A DNA stretch of 64,000 nt from Chloroflexota bacterium (GCA_005880985.1 VBIQ01000004.1:1-64000), one strand, 5' to 3'; counted from the first letter of the stretch, positions 1 to 7,993 are shown. Program-made: numbers and translations. Notes: generated from the letters alone by a model not told the origin.

Positions 1-22
1 CCGCTGCTCAGCCACGCTTAGT

Positions 23-128
23 TCCCTCATGTGAGGGAGTGTCAAGCGTCAGCCGAAGTAGCTGTAAACCCTCACCCGAAGCTGCGTAAAGCTTCAGCCG
101 AAGGTCGTTTGTCCAGCGTCAGCCGGAT
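23..128. repeat. Short degenerate direct repeats downstream of tRNA-Lys
   Basis: A 10-nt unit TCAGCCGAAG occurs at 49 and 94, with one-base or degenerate copies at 72 (TCACCCGAAG) and 119 (TCAGCCGGAT), giving spacings of 23, 22 and 25 nt. A perfect inverted repeat TCCCTCA/TGAGGGA lies beside them at 23-38. The copy at 92-103 is itself a small hairpin (CTTC-AGCC-GAAG). The stretch lies beyond the 3' end of the tRNA gene on the transcribed side. No gene is supported here. The function is unknown; it may be a decayed tandem repeat or part of tRNA 3' trailer processing and termination. Confidence 0.4.
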
Positions 129-143
129 TAGCACAGCTGAGTT

Positions 144-219
144 TGGTACCCGCTACAGGACTCGAACCTGTGACCAAGGGATTAAGAGTCCCCTGCTCTA
201 CCAACTGAGCTAAGCGGGC
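144..219 (-). tRNA. tRNA-Lys (anticodon CTT)
   Basis: On the minus strand the sequence folds into a complete 76-nt cloverleaf including an encoded 3' CCA. The acceptor stem GCCCGCT pairs with AGCGGGT (one terminal G-U), the D-arm is GCTC/GAGC with the AGTTGGTA loop, and the anticodon arm GGGGA/TCCCT encloses CTCTTAA, giving anticodon CTT for lysine. The T-arm holds the canonical TTCGAGTC. The discriminator base is A. It stands alone, 13 nt from the PHP-domain gene, which lies upstream of it on the same strand. Confidence 0.95.
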
Positions 220-232
220 CCGGCTCCGGAGT

Positions 233-1069
233 CTACCCCCGCGGGCCGGCGCCTCCGGCCGCGCTCGCCGCCCGCGCCTCGCCGTCTCGACGCGGGCCCA
301 CGCCACGGCCGACCCGTCCGGCGCGGCGCTCACCGGGGAGCCACAGCAAGGCGCGACGCTGCTGTGCCAGACGCATCCCAAGCGTCGGCGGTGCGGGCTG
401 GACCCCGCGCAGCGGGGCGGTGCTGCGCTCCTCGATGGCATGACGCAGATCGGCGGCGGTGCGGCCCGGGAAGGTGGTCACCAGCCGCCCCAGGTCGCGG
501 GTGCCGAAATGGCTGTCGCCCGCCCCCAGCGCGGCCCCGACGCGTTCTCGGTTGCCGGCGTAGAAGCGGTCGAGTTGGTCGCGGCCCCGCGGGGTCAGCC
601 ACTGCGTGTGCCGCAGCTCGATGCCGTCGACGGAGCGGCGGTCGATGAGGCGCAGCGCGCGACGGGGCGACACCGATGCGAAGAGGGTGGGCATGAATGG
701 GTGGGCGAGGATCACCAGGCCGCCGTGATCGTGGATGGCGTCGACGGTGTCCTCGAGCGACATCCCCATGCGCACCGGTCGTTCCAGGAACAGGCCGACC
801 ACGTGGATGCCGAGGGGAAGGGAGGTGGTGACCTCCTCGCCTGCCACCACCTCGACCCCGAGGCGGGCGCCCGTCTCGCGGGCCTGGTCGATCGAGGGAA
901 TGGTGTCGTGGTCGGTGATGCAGATCACCGAGAGCCCGATGGCGGCGGCGGCGGTCACCAGTTCGGCGGCCGTCACCATGCCGTCGCTCGCGGTGGTGTG
1001 GGCATGCATCTCGGCTGCCCCGAGACCGGCGAGCAGTCGCAACTGGTCGCGGTCGCGCGCTTCAGGCAA
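233..1069 (-). CDS. PHP-domain metal-dependent phosphoesterase
   Basis: A 278-aa protein of the PHP superfamily (the fold of histidinol phosphatase and the DNA polymerase C-terminal phosphoesterase). Visible metal-binding motifs in order are HAHTTASDG (about residues 22-30), TDHDT (about 52), ILAHPF (about 117) and AGDSHFGT (about 182). These fit a YciV/TrpH-like stand-alone PHP enzyme acting on phosphoesters or nucleotides; the substrate cannot be read from sequence. The start is a TTG at 1069 that overlaps the end of the upstream PAP2 gene by 8 nt, implying co-transcription. The last 40 residues are Arg/Gly/Ala-rich and probably disordered. Confidence 0.85.
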   Translation of the reverse strand: MPEARDRDQLRLLAGLGAAEMHAHTTASDGMVTAAELVTAAAAIGLSVICITDHDTIPSIDQARETGARLGVEVVAGEEVTTSLPLGIHVVGLFLERPVRMGMSLEDTVDAIHDHGGLVILAHPFMPTLFASVSPRRALRLIDRRSVDGIELRHTQWLTPRGRDQLDRFYAGNRERVGAALGAGDSHFGTRDLGRLVTTFPGRTAADLRHAIEERSTAPLRGVQPAPPTLGMRLAQQRRALLWLPGERRAGRVGRGVGPRRDGEARAASAAGGAGPRG

Positions 1070-2027
1070 CCGCGATGCTCTCGGCCCCCGCCTCGGCGGG
1101 GCTCGGCGGTGCGGTCGTGGCGGGCTCCGACCCCAGGGCGGGCACCCGCGGCACCACCAGTCGCATCAGCACCGTCCACGCCAGCGCTGCCATCAACACT
1201 CCCGCGAAGACGTCGATGGCCCAGTGCTCGCCGAGGTAGACGACGCTGAACCACACCGCGAGCGACCACCCCAACGCCGCCCAGGCGCCGCGGGGGAAGA
1301 CAGGACGCAGCGCCAGGAAGGCCAGGAAGGGGAAGGCGGCGTGCAGCGATGGCAGCGCCGCCACCGGGTTGGGATTGAGCGAGTTGTAGTAGGGACTGAC
1401 CGCGCTGGGCAGGGTTGTCCCGATGATGGTGTGGAAACCTGACACGTAGGCGTGGTTGCAGACGGCGAGGCTGCGTCCCGATGCCGGTCCCGCGGCACAC
1501 CACGGCGGCGCTGTCGGCACCAGCAGGAAGACGATGAAGGCGACCAGGGCCATGCCCAGCAGCGCGGTCGTGTAGCGCAGGAACTGGCGCCGGTTCACCA
1601 ACCACAGGACCATCCCGACCGTCAGCGGAAAGACGAAGTGGGAGAAGTAGAGAACGGTGGCGAGATAGTCGAAGGCGCCGCGCAGCGCGGTGGCGTGCAC
1701 CGCCTGCTGCAGCACCGCGCTCGGGACATGGCCGCCGAAGACCCAGGTCTCCGCCGAGGCGAGGTCGCCGATGTGGGGTGCGATGCCGGTCTTGGGGGCG
1801 ATCCCCCGCATCGCCTCCCAGCCGAGAAAGATGGCGACGAACGGCACCCAGTCGCCGAGGAAGCGGAGGAAGCGGCCGCTGAGCAGCGCGATCGGCACCA
1901 TCAGCAGCAGCAGGTAGTCGGGTGACACCGAGATGCCGCGCCAGATCATCACTCCCGACGCCGCCGTCAGGTAGGCGAAGGCGATGGCGACCAGCGGTCC
2001 CGGGCGCCGGACCGCGAGGGTCCTCAC
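1062..2027 (-). CDS. PAP2-family membrane phosphatase/phosphotransferase
   Basis: A 321-aa polytopic membrane protein of the PAP2/Aur1-like group (inositolphosphotransferase or lipid phosphatase type). About six hydrophobic helices are visible. The PAP2 active-site motifs sit near the C-terminal half: ALPSLHAAFPF (histidine of motif 2) and GEHWAIDVFAG (motif 3, with His and Asp), preceded by the Aur1-like PTAPPW segment. It probably transfers or removes a phospho-head group of membrane lipids. A GTG start at 2027 is used. A TAGACT hexamer at 2053-2058 (minus strand) could be its -10. It shares an operon with the PHP phosphoesterase downstream. Confidence 0.82.
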   Translation of the reverse strand: MRTLAVRRPGPLVAIAFAYLTAASGVMIWRGISVSPDYLLLLMVPIALLSGRFLRFLGDWVPFVAIFLGWEAMRGIAPKTGIAPHIGDLASAETWVFGGHVPSAVLQQAVHATALRGAFDYLATVLYFSHFVFPLTVGMVLWLVNRRQFLRYTTALLGMALVAFIVFLLVPTAPPWCAAGPASGRSLAVCNHAYVSGFHTIIGTTLPSAVSPYYNSLNPNPVAALPSLHAAFPFLAFLALRPVFPRGAWAALGWSLAVWFSVVYLGEHWAIDVFAGVLMAALAWTVLMRLVVPRVPALGSEPATTAPPSPAEAGAESIAVA

Positions 2028-2124
2028 AAGGTCAACCCCACGATGTCGGGGCAGTCTACCGGGCCCCGGTTGCGCGATCCCCCAGCCGGGCGTGGGGCTG
2101 GCCGGGAGGCGGCCGACGACCCGT

Positions 2125-2154
2125 TTGACGCGACCGCCCTGGGTCGGGTACCCT
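2125..2154 (+). promoter_or_regulatory. Sigma70-like promoter with structured leader for the CHAP gene
   Basis: TTGACG (2125-2130) and TACCCT (2149-2154) are separated by 18 nt, the best -35/-10 pair I found in the window. Transcription from about 2161 would give a leader of roughly 94 nt. That leader contains a 7-bp stem GGCGCGG (2170-2176)/CCGCGCC (2195-2201) ahead of the ribosome-binding site. Most genes here instead have a -10 box almost touching the start codon. Confidence 0.5.
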
Positions 2155-2254
2155 CCGCCGGATCATTCTGGCGCGGGGGGCCGGCGGGACGTCTCCGCGC
2201 CGGTGGCCCCACGCCCTGGCGGTCATCAGCTCCAAGGACAATGGAGGTGGTGTA

Positions 2255-3307
2255 TTGCGGGGTACCGCAAAGCTCACCTTGCTCGTGACGTCGGCCGGCC
2301 TCCTGGCCGCCGCCGTCGCCCCCCAGTCGTCATCGGCTCAATCGGCGCCTCCCCCCTCCGACCCCCGCGCCGGCCTGGTCAGCCAGCTCTCCTCCCTCAA
2401 TACGGGCCGCGCGGGCGCCATGTCCCAGTTCCTCGCCAGCGAGCAGGCCCTGGCCAACCTCCAGCAGCAGCTGGCCGACGCCCGCCGTCGCCTGGCCGCC
2501 GCCAACGCCCAGCTCCAGTCGCTCTCGCGGCACATCGCCGATGACCAGCAGACCATGCTCACCGCCCGCAGCCAGCTGGCGTCGATGCTCCGGGCCACGT
2601 ACGAGACCGGAGGCCAGGACGGCTTCGCCGGGGCGATCATCTCCTCGGAGAGCTTCAGCCAGGCGGTCGACCGGCTGCAGGCCACGCAGCGGATCGCCAG
2701 CGAGCTGACCCAGCTGCAGCACACCGTCGCCGACCGCGAGGCCGCGCTCGTCCGCGAGCGAGCCGCGCTGCAGACCCAGTTCGCCGCCGCGCAGGCCCAG
2801 GAAGCGCGGCTCAGCCAGCAGAACAACCAGCTGATGGCGGCGGTTGCCCAGCGCGACGCAAGCATGCGTTCGCTCAACTGGCAGGCCCGCGGCGTGGCCA
2901 CCCAGCTGGCCAGCCTCGACCAGGGGTCGAGCGGGCCCGCCGACCATTCCGGCCCGTGCGGCAACCACTTCTCCTACGGTCAGTGCACGTACTACGTTGC
3001 CACCCGCCGCTGCATCCCCTGGTTCGGCAACGCCGGCCAGTGGCTCTCGGCCGCGCGCTCCTACGGCTACGCCGAGGGCCACTACCCCCAGGTCGGCGCG
3101 GTCGCGGTGTGGCATCCCGGTGCCGGGGGAGCGAGCTCGTACGGCCATGTCGCCTACGTCGAGGCGGTCGGTCCCGACGGTGGTGTGCCCGCCGGTTCCT
3201 TCCTGATCTCGGAGATGAACTGGGGCGGCTGGAACCGGGTCAGCCGGCGCGTGCTCAGCGACAACGATCCCGCCATCGCCGGCTTCATCTACGGCAAGGC
3301 CGACTAG
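2255..3307 (+). CDS. Secreted coiled-coil CHAP-domain peptidoglycan hydrolase
   Basis: A 350-aa exported protein built like PcsB. It has a signal peptide (residues 1-29, hydrophobic core LLVTSAGLLAAAVA), a long Ala/Gln-rich coiled coil (about 40-220) and a C-terminal CHAP domain (about 237-350). The CHAP nucleophile is Cys244 in GQCTYY and the histidine is His298 in YGHVAYVE, followed by EMNWGG. The family cleaves peptidoglycan amide bonds during division, often under FtsEX-type control through the coiled coil. The start is TTG at 2255, chosen because GGAGGTGG lies at 2243-2250; the ATG at 2241 is out of frame. Confidence 0.88.
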   Translation: MRGTAKLTLLVTSAGLLAAAVAPQSSSAQSAPPPSDPRAGLVSQLSSLNTGRAGAMSQFLASEQALANLQQQLADARRRLAAANAQLQSLSRHIADDQQTMLTARSQLASMLRATYETGGQDGFAGAIISSESFSQAVDRLQATQRIASELTQLQHTVADREAALVRERAALQTQFAAAQAQEARLSQQNNQLMAAVAQRDASMRSLNWQARGVATQLASLDQGSSGPADHSGPCGNHFSYGQCTYYVATRRCIPWFGNAGQWLSAARSYGYAEGHYPQVGAVAVWHPGAGGASSYGHVAYVEAVGPDGGVPAGSFLISEMNWGGWNRVSRRVLSDNDPAIAGFIYGKAD

Positions 3308-3322
3308 CAGGGCGCTCGCCGC

Positions 3323-4615
3323 ATGGCTGTCGCCGTCGTCGCCGACCGGCTGATCGACGGCAGCGGCCGGGACCCCATCAACGACGCCGCCGTTGTCTGT
3401 GACGGCGCGCGGATCGTCGCCGCCGGCAGCCGCCGCGAGGTGTCCATCCCGGCCGGCATCGAGGTGATCGAGGGCGACGACCTGACGGTGCTGCCCGGGC
3501 TGATGGACATGCACGTCCACGTCGGCATGCAGTCGGGGATGAACCTGACGCGCATCCTGATGACCCCACCGACCCTCGACCTGCTGCACTGCGTTCCCAA
3601 CGCCGGCGACACCCTGCGCGCTGGCGTCACCACCATCCGCGACGCGGGCCTCACCCCGGCTGGCGTCAAGCTCGCGGTGGAGCGCGGCTTCTTCCCCGGC
3701 CCACGCATGGCGGTGTCGGTCCAGATCATCAGCCAGACCGGTGGTCATGCCGATCCCTACATGCCCTGCGGCATGCATCTTCCGCTGGGCGGGGACGGCC
3801 TGCCCGATGTGCCTCCGGGCGTCGTCGACAGCCCGGACGCGATGCGCCACACGGTGCGCGCCATCCTTCGTGCCGGCGCCGACTGGATCAAGCTCTGCAC
3901 CAGCGGCGGCGTGCTCTCGCCGGGTGACCTCCCCGACACCCCGCAGCTGACCGTCGAGGAGATCGCGGTCGCCGTCCACGAGGCGGGGATCCACGGCAAG
4001 GGCTGCATGGCCCACGCGATGTCGGCGCAAGGCATCAAGAACGCGCTGCGCGCGGGGGTGATCAGCATCGAGCACGGCTGCCTGCTCGACGAGGAGGCGA
4101 TCGCCATGATGCGCGAGCGCGGCGCCTACCTCGTCCCCACCCTGGTGGCCCCCCACGATGTCATCGCCACGGTGCAGGACGATCCCGGCGCCATCCCGGA
4201 GGCGATGATCGACAAGGCCCGCCGGCTGATCGAGCGCCACCGGCAGTCGTTCCGGGCGGCGGTCGAGGGCGGCGTTCGCATCGCCATGGGCACCGACAGC
4301 GGGGTCGGCTCTCACGGCCGCAACCTGCGCGAGCTGCGCCTGATGGTGGAGAACGGGATGACGCCGATGCAGGCGATCGTCGCCACCACCCGCACCGCCG
4401 CCGAGCTGCTGAAGCGCGACACCCAGCTGGGGACTCTCGAGCCCGGCAGAGTAGCCGACCTGGTCGCGGTCGCCGGCGATCCGCTGGCGGACATCGGCAT
4501 ACTCGCCGAACCGGCGCGCATCCGCCTGGTGATCAAGGACGGTGCGGTGGTCCACGAGGCGCCGGCCGCGGGAGTGCCGGCGGGCGTCCAGAGCGCGGCG
4601 CAGCGACGAGATTGA
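3323..4615 (+). CDS. Metal-dependent amidohydrolase (imidazolonepropionase-like)
   Basis: A 430-aa cytosolic amidohydrolase. It has an N-terminal beta-sandwich half, then DMHVHVG (about residue 56, the HxH metal site), a conserved Lys in WIKLCTSGG (about 190), IEHGCL (about 250), GTDSGV (about 323) and the C-terminal return strand ending in VIKDGAVV. These match the imidazolonepropionase-like/Xaa-Pro dipeptidase amidohydrolases, which hydrolyse cyclic amides or dipeptides; the real substrate is unknown. It starts 15 nt after the CHAP gene and may be co-transcribed. It is distinct from the true HutI at 18949-20187. Confidence 0.85.
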   Translation: MAVAVVADRLIDGSGRDPINDAAVVCDGARIVAAGSRREVSIPAGIEVIEGDDLTVLPGLMDMHVHVGMQSGMNLTRILMTPPTLDLLHCVPNAGDTLRAGVTTIRDAGLTPAGVKLAVERGFFPGPRMAVSVQIISQTGGHADPYMPCGMHLPLGGDGLPDVPPGVVDSPDAMRHTVRAILRAGADWIKLCTSGGVLSPGDLPDTPQLTVEEIAVAVHEAGIHGKGCMAHAMSAQGIKNALRAGVISIEHGCLLDEEAIAMMRERGAYLVPTLVAPHDVIATVQDDPGAIPEAMIDKARRLIERHRQSFRAAVEGGVRIAMGTDSGVGSHGRNLRELRLMVENGMTPMQAIVATTRTAAELLKRDTQLGTLEPGRVADLVAVAGDPLADIGILAEPARIRLVIKDGAVVHEAPAAGVPAGVQSAAQRRD

Positions 4616-4667
4616 GAAGCCGCTGAGAAGTTCGTCACGCGGGGTCTGGGTTCGGCAGGACCGACCC

Positions 4668-4673
4668 TATACT
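4668..4673 (+). promoter_or_regulatory. TATACT -10 box, leaderless start of the response regulator
   Basis: TATACT is followed by 6 nt and then the GTG at 4680. No purine-rich ribosome-binding site fits between them, which supports a leaderless transcript and decides the GTG start over in-frame upstream options. Confidence 0.6.
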
Positions 4674-4679
4674 CGGCCG

Positions 4680-5378
4680 GTGGGCGAGCCCGCCAGAGTG
4701 CTCGTGGTCGACGACGAGCAGAGCATCACCGACTTCATCGCCCTCGGCCTGCGGCACGAGGGCTTCGACGTGCGCACCGCCGGGGACGGCCGCGCCGCCC
4801 TGCGCGCTGTCGACGAGTTCAAGCCGCAGCTGGTGGTGCTCGACCTGATGATGCCGCGCATGGACGGCTGGGAGCTGTGCCGAGCGCTCGCCGGCGACCG
4901 CAACCGCGGCGTCATCATCCTCTCCGCCCGCGACGAGACAACCGACCGGATCCAGGGGCTCGAGCTCGGCGCCGACGACTATCTGGTCAAGCCCTTCGAG
5001 TTCAACGAGCTGCTGGCGCGCATCCGTGCCGTGCTCCGCCGCCGCCAACCCGACCTGACCCGGGTGGTCAGCGCCGGCGAGCTCTCCATCGACACCGCCA
5101 CCCGCGAGGTGCGTCTGGGCGACCGGCTGGTGGAGCTCAGCGTCCGCGAGTACGACCTGCTGCACTTCCTCGCCCTCAACGCCGACCAGGTGCTGCCACG
5201 CCAGCGCATCCTCGACGAGGTCTGGGGCTACAACTTCTTCGGCGACGAGAACAACGTCGAGGTCTACATCCGCTACCTCCGGCAGAAGCTCGGCGACACC
5301 GCCCATCAGCGCATCCAGACGGTGCGCGGTGTCGGCTACCGGCTGCGCTGCCGGGCTGCGGCGGCCACGGAGGCGTAG
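4680..5378 (+). CDS. OmpR/PhoB-family response regulator
   Basis: A 232-aa two-component response regulator. The receiver domain (residues 5-118) has the acidic pair DDE, the phospho-acceptor Asp55 in VLDLMMP, Ser/Thr in ILSARDE, and Lys in LVKPFEFNE. The C-terminal winged helix (about 135-225) has the OmpR-type wing ending in RTVRGVGYRL-like sequence and EVYIRYLRQKLG. It binds DNA as a dimer when phosphorylated, presumably by the kinase encoded next. The reading frame is open upstream to 4542, but homology and the -10 box place the start at 4680. Confidence 0.93.
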   Translation: MGEPARVLVVDDEQSITDFIALGLRHEGFDVRTAGDGRAALRAVDEFKPQLVVLDLMMPRMDGWELCRALAGDRNRGVIILSARDETTDRIQGLELGADDYLVKPFEFNELLARIRAVLRRRQPDLTRVVSAGELSIDTATREVRLGDRLVELSVREYDLLHFLALNADQVLPRQRILDEVWGYNFFGDENNVEVYIRYLRQKLGDTAHQRIQTVRGVGYRLRCRAAAATEA

Positions 5379-5465
5379 TCCACGGGCGCACGACTCGCGG
5401 CCCTGCGCGGCGCCCTGGGCACGCTGCGCTGGCGGCTGACACTCACCTTCCTCGTCCTGCTGGCG

Positions 5466-6983
5466 TTGCTGCTCGCGGCCCTGGGCGCCTTTCAGTACGA
5501 GTCGCTGCAGCGCAGCCTCCTCGGCAACCGCGTCGACACCCTGCGCGGTGACATCGGCGAGGGCGAGCGGCTGCTGGTGCGCACCCTGAGCGTGGGGGCG
5601 ACGGCGCCGAGCCCCACCGCGCCGCGCCAGCCGGCCAACGAGTTCCGCGCCGCCCAGACCCTCTGCGTCCGCGACACCAACGTGGTGCTGCGTGGTGGCA
5701 CCCGCCCGGTCCTGCTCGCCCAGTCGCTCGCCTGCGCGGTGTCGGTGGCCTCGGGACACACCGTGGCCGTCGTCGTCTACAACCGCGGACTCAATCCCAT
5801 CGCCTTCGCCGGCGGGGTGCCGTCGGGCAGCATCCCGCGGCTCGACCCGGCCAGTCTCAGCGGCGTTGCCGGCGGTGCGTCACCGCCGGAGCAGGTGCTG
5901 GACAGCACCGCCGGTCCCCAACTGGTCACCGCGCTGCCGGTTCACAGCAACGGCACCTCCGCCTCGGGTCCGGTGACCGCTGTCGCCCAGGTGTCGGCGT
6001 CCACCCGCTCGATCGATGACGTCCTCGCCAGCGAGCGGCGCCGGCTCGCGCTCGGCGACGTGGCGGTGCTGGTGGCGGCGCTGCTTGCAGGACTGCTGCT
6101 GACCGGCCGTGCGCTGCAACCGCTCCGCCGTCTCACCCAGACGGCCCGCGCCCTGGCCGGGGGGGATTTGCGCGCCCGCAGCCGCCTGGCTCCGCGCGAC
6201 GACGAGGTCGGCACCCTGGCCCAGGCCTTCGACGACATGGCGGACCGCATCGAAGCCGCCTTCGCCGCCCGGGCCGACTCCGAGGGCCGCATGCGCCGAT
6301 TCGTCGCCGACGCCTCCCACGAACTGCGCACCCCGGTGACCGGCATCAAGGGCTTCATCGACGTCATCCGTCGCGGCGCGGTCAGCGACCCCGCGGCCCT
6401 CGACGCCGCCCTGGAGGCGATGGGGCGCGAGGCGGATCGGATGCGCCTTCTCGTCCTCGACCTGCTGACGCTGGCGCGCATCGACGCCCAGCGCGCGCTC
6501 AGCCGCGAGCCCGTCGACCTCGGCGAGGTGGTCTCGTCGGTGCTCGACGACGGCGTCGCCGGGATGCCGGATCAGCTGAGCCGCAGCCTGCCGGCGGCAC
6601 CGCTGCTGGTCCGCGCCGACCACGAGGCGCTGACCACCATCCTCCGCAACATCCTGAGCAACGCGTGCAAGTACGCCCCGGGCGCAGCCCAGACCTGGGC
6701 GACCGCGCGGGAGGACGGACGCGGTGTGGTTCGTGTCCGTGATGAGGGCCCGGGCATCCCGGCCACCGACCTGCCCCACGTCTTCGAGCGCTTCTACCGC
6801 GGCGAGAAGACCCGGGCTCGCGAGGAGGGCGGCAGCGGGCTGGGCCTCAGCATCGTCCAGGGCCTGGCCCAGGCGATGGACGGCGAGGTCGCCATCGAGA
6901 GTGTCGAGGGCAAGGGCACCACCGTCACGGTGTCCCTACCGCTTGCCGCAGCGGACACGGTTACTCTCCCCGGGACACGATGA
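5466..6983 (+). CDS. Membrane sensor histidine kinase (partner of the upstream regulator)
   Basis: A HAMP-HisKA-HATPase sensor kinase. Order: TM1, an extracytoplasmic sensor region of about 160 residues, TM2 (LVAALLAGLLLTG), HAMP, HisKA with the phospho-accepting His in ASHELRTP (codon 6318-6320), the N box ILSNACKYA, the G1 box DEGPGIP and the G2 box GGSGLGLSI. The first ATG/GTG/TTG in frame is the TTG at 5466, but that cuts TM1 in half. The codons from 5379 on (ending LTLTFLVLLALLL) look coding, and a GGAGG at 5369-5373 points to a start near 5379-5385. Coordinates therefore give the first recognised start codon; the protein probably begins up to 29 codons earlier. Confidence 0.88.
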   Translation: MLLAALGAFQYESLQRSLLGNRVDTLRGDIGEGERLLVRTLSVGATAPSPTAPRQPANEFRAAQTLCVRDTNVVLRGGTRPVLLAQSLACAVSVASGHTVAVVVYNRGLNPIAFAGGVPSGSIPRLDPASLSGVAGGASPPEQVLDSTAGPQLVTALPVHSNGTSASGPVTAVAQVSASTRSIDDVLASERRRLALGDVAVLVAALLAGLLLTGRALQPLRRLTQTARALAGGDLRARSRLAPRDDEVGTLAQAFDDMADRIEAAFAARADSEGRMRRFVADASHELRTPVTGIKGFIDVIRRGAVSDPAALDAALEAMGREADRMRLLVLDLLTLARIDAQRALSREPVDLGEVVSSVLDDGVAGMPDQLSRSLPAAPLLVRADHEALTTILRNILSNACKYAPGAAQTWATAREDGRGVVRVRDEGPGIPATDLPHVFERFYRGEKTRAREEGGSGLGLSIVQGLAQAMDGEVAIESVEGKGTTVTVSLPLAAADTVTLPGTR

Positions 6984-7197
6984 CGCGCACGAAGCCGGCG
7001 GGGTCGCGCTCGACCAGCTGCACCGGGTGTCCGTCCTCGACGCACGAACGGGGCACGTTCTCCTCCGGCTCGCCGGTGTCGATCCAGACCTCGATCGTCT
7101 GACCGACCTCGACCGCGTCCAGCGCCACCCGCGTCTTGACATAGTTGAGCGGACAGCCGACGCCGCGGAGATCGATGGTGCGGACGGGCGGGCTCAC
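6961..7197 (-). CDS. TusA/SirA-family sulfur-carrier-like protein
   Basis: A 78-aa TusA-fold protein. Cys15 sits in LRGVGCPLNYVKTR, the place of the persulfide-carrying cysteine of TusA, but the usual CPxP is CPLN here. A second Cys lies in PRSCVEDG. TusA relatives pass sulfur to tRNA thiolation, molybdenum cofactor or membrane sulfur transporters. The GTG start at 7197 shares GTGA with the ccdA stop, indicating translational coupling. The 3' end runs 23 nt into the end of the convergent histidine kinase gene. Confidence 0.82.
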   Translation of the reverse strand: MSPPVRTIDLRGVGCPLNYVKTRVALDAVEVGQTIEVWIDTGEPEENVPRSCVEDGHPVQLVERDPAGFVRVIVSRGE

Positions 7198-7970
7198 AGG
7201 TCGAACGGCGATTGCGCCGCGAAGCGGTTGAAGAAGGTGAAGTGGTTGGTGATCAGCAGTACTCCGAAGACCAGCAGCAGGGCACCGGCGACAAGGTTGA
7301 TGACGCGGAGGTGGCGGTTGACCGCGCGGATCACCCCTTGCAACCGGTCGGCCAGCGCCGCCATCAGCAGGAAGGGCACCGCCAGTCCCAGGCAGTAGAC
7401 GATCATCACCGGCAGCCCGCTGAAGTCGCCTCCCGAGGCGACGGTGAGGATGGCACTCAGTTGGGGTCCGATGCAGGGGGTCCACCCGGCGGCGAAGGTG
7501 ACGCCGAGCAGGAAGGATGGAAGGAGCCCGGCGCCGGGCGGCGAGAGGTGCAACCGCTGCTCGCGCATCAGCAGTCCGATGCGGAGGAGCCCGAGGGTCT
7601 GCAGCGCCAGCAGGATGATGATCAGCCCGGCAACCAGGTTGACGGTCTGCTGGTGGTGGATGAGCAGGGTGACCCGGAGCGCGACCAGGACATAGAAGAA
7701 GGCGATGAAGATGCAGCTGAAGCCGAGCACGAAGGCCACCCCGTTGCCGAGCAGCGACACGCGCGGGTCGACCCCGCCGGGCCCGCGGCGCACCACCGCC
7801 ACCCCGCCCCCGCCACTGGATTCGATGGCCGTCGCGCCGCCGCCGGCGCGGCCGCCGAGGTAGGCGAGATAGGCCGGCGCCAGCGGAAACACGCAGGGTG
7901 AGAGGAAGGAGGCCAGCCCGGCAGCCAGGGCGAGCGGATAGCTCAGGTGGGTTCCCAGGTCGGCCAGCAC
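7194..7970 (-). CDS. ccdA: CcdA/DsbD-type transmembrane thiol-disulfide carrier
   Basis: A 258-aa six-helix membrane protein of the CcdA family, which moves reducing equivalents from cytoplasmic thioredoxin across the membrane for cytochrome c maturation or other extracytoplasmic thiols. The two redox cysteines are visible: Cys26 in FLSPCVFPLAPAY and the second in GWTPCIGPQ. The other helices are strongly hydrophobic. No cytochrome c synthesis gene is adjacent; the partner in the operon is a TusA-like protein, so a role in sulfur or selenium transport is equally possible. The GTG start follows a TACCCT box by 6 nt. Confidence 0.85.
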   Translation of the reverse strand: MLADLGTHLSYPLALAAGLASFLSPCVFPLAPAYLAYLGGRAGGGATAIESSGGGGVAVVRRGPGGVDPRVSLLGNGVAFVLGFSCIFIAFFYVLVALRVTLLIHHQQTVNLVAGLIIILLALQTLGLLRIGLLMREQRLHLSPPGAGLLPSFLLGVTFAAGWTPCIGPQLSAILTVASGGDFSGLPVMIVYCLGLAVPFLLMAALADRLQGVIRAVNRHLRVINLVAGALLLVFGVLLITNHFTFFNRFAAQSPFDL

Positions 7971-7976
7971 GGAGCC

Positions 7977-7982
7977 AGGGTA
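7977..7982 (-). promoter_or_regulatory. TACCCT -10 box for ccdA
   Basis: On the minus strand TACCCT is followed by 6 nt and then the GTG at 7970. This gives ccdA its own leaderless promoter, separate from the RidA gene upstream. Confidence 0.5.
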
Positions 7983-7993
7983 CTAGTGGAGCG

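Noticed and set aside
1..143. CRISPR array
   Set aside because: Repeat units are only 10 nt, imperfect, and spacers are about 13 nt; no cas genes in the window.
2161..2254. c-di-AMP (ydaO) riboswitch before the CHAP gene
   Set aside because: The leader is too short and the conserved ydaO segments are not present.
2330..4555. 741-codon open frame on the minus strand
   Set aside because: Antisense to the CHAP hydrolase and amidohydrolase, both with clear motifs; composition (His/Gly/Ala/Arg-rich) is that of a shadow frame in GC-rich DNA.
3323..4615. Second hutI
   Set aside because: It is an imidazolonepropionase-like amidohydrolase, but lacks the HutI-specific motifs seen at 18949-20187 and is not in the hut operon.
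4680..6983. Response regulator-histidine kinase fusion by TAG readthrough
   Set aside because: Both parts share a frame with one TAG between them, but the regulator is full length and a GGAGG lies just before the stop, which favours separate translation of the kinase.
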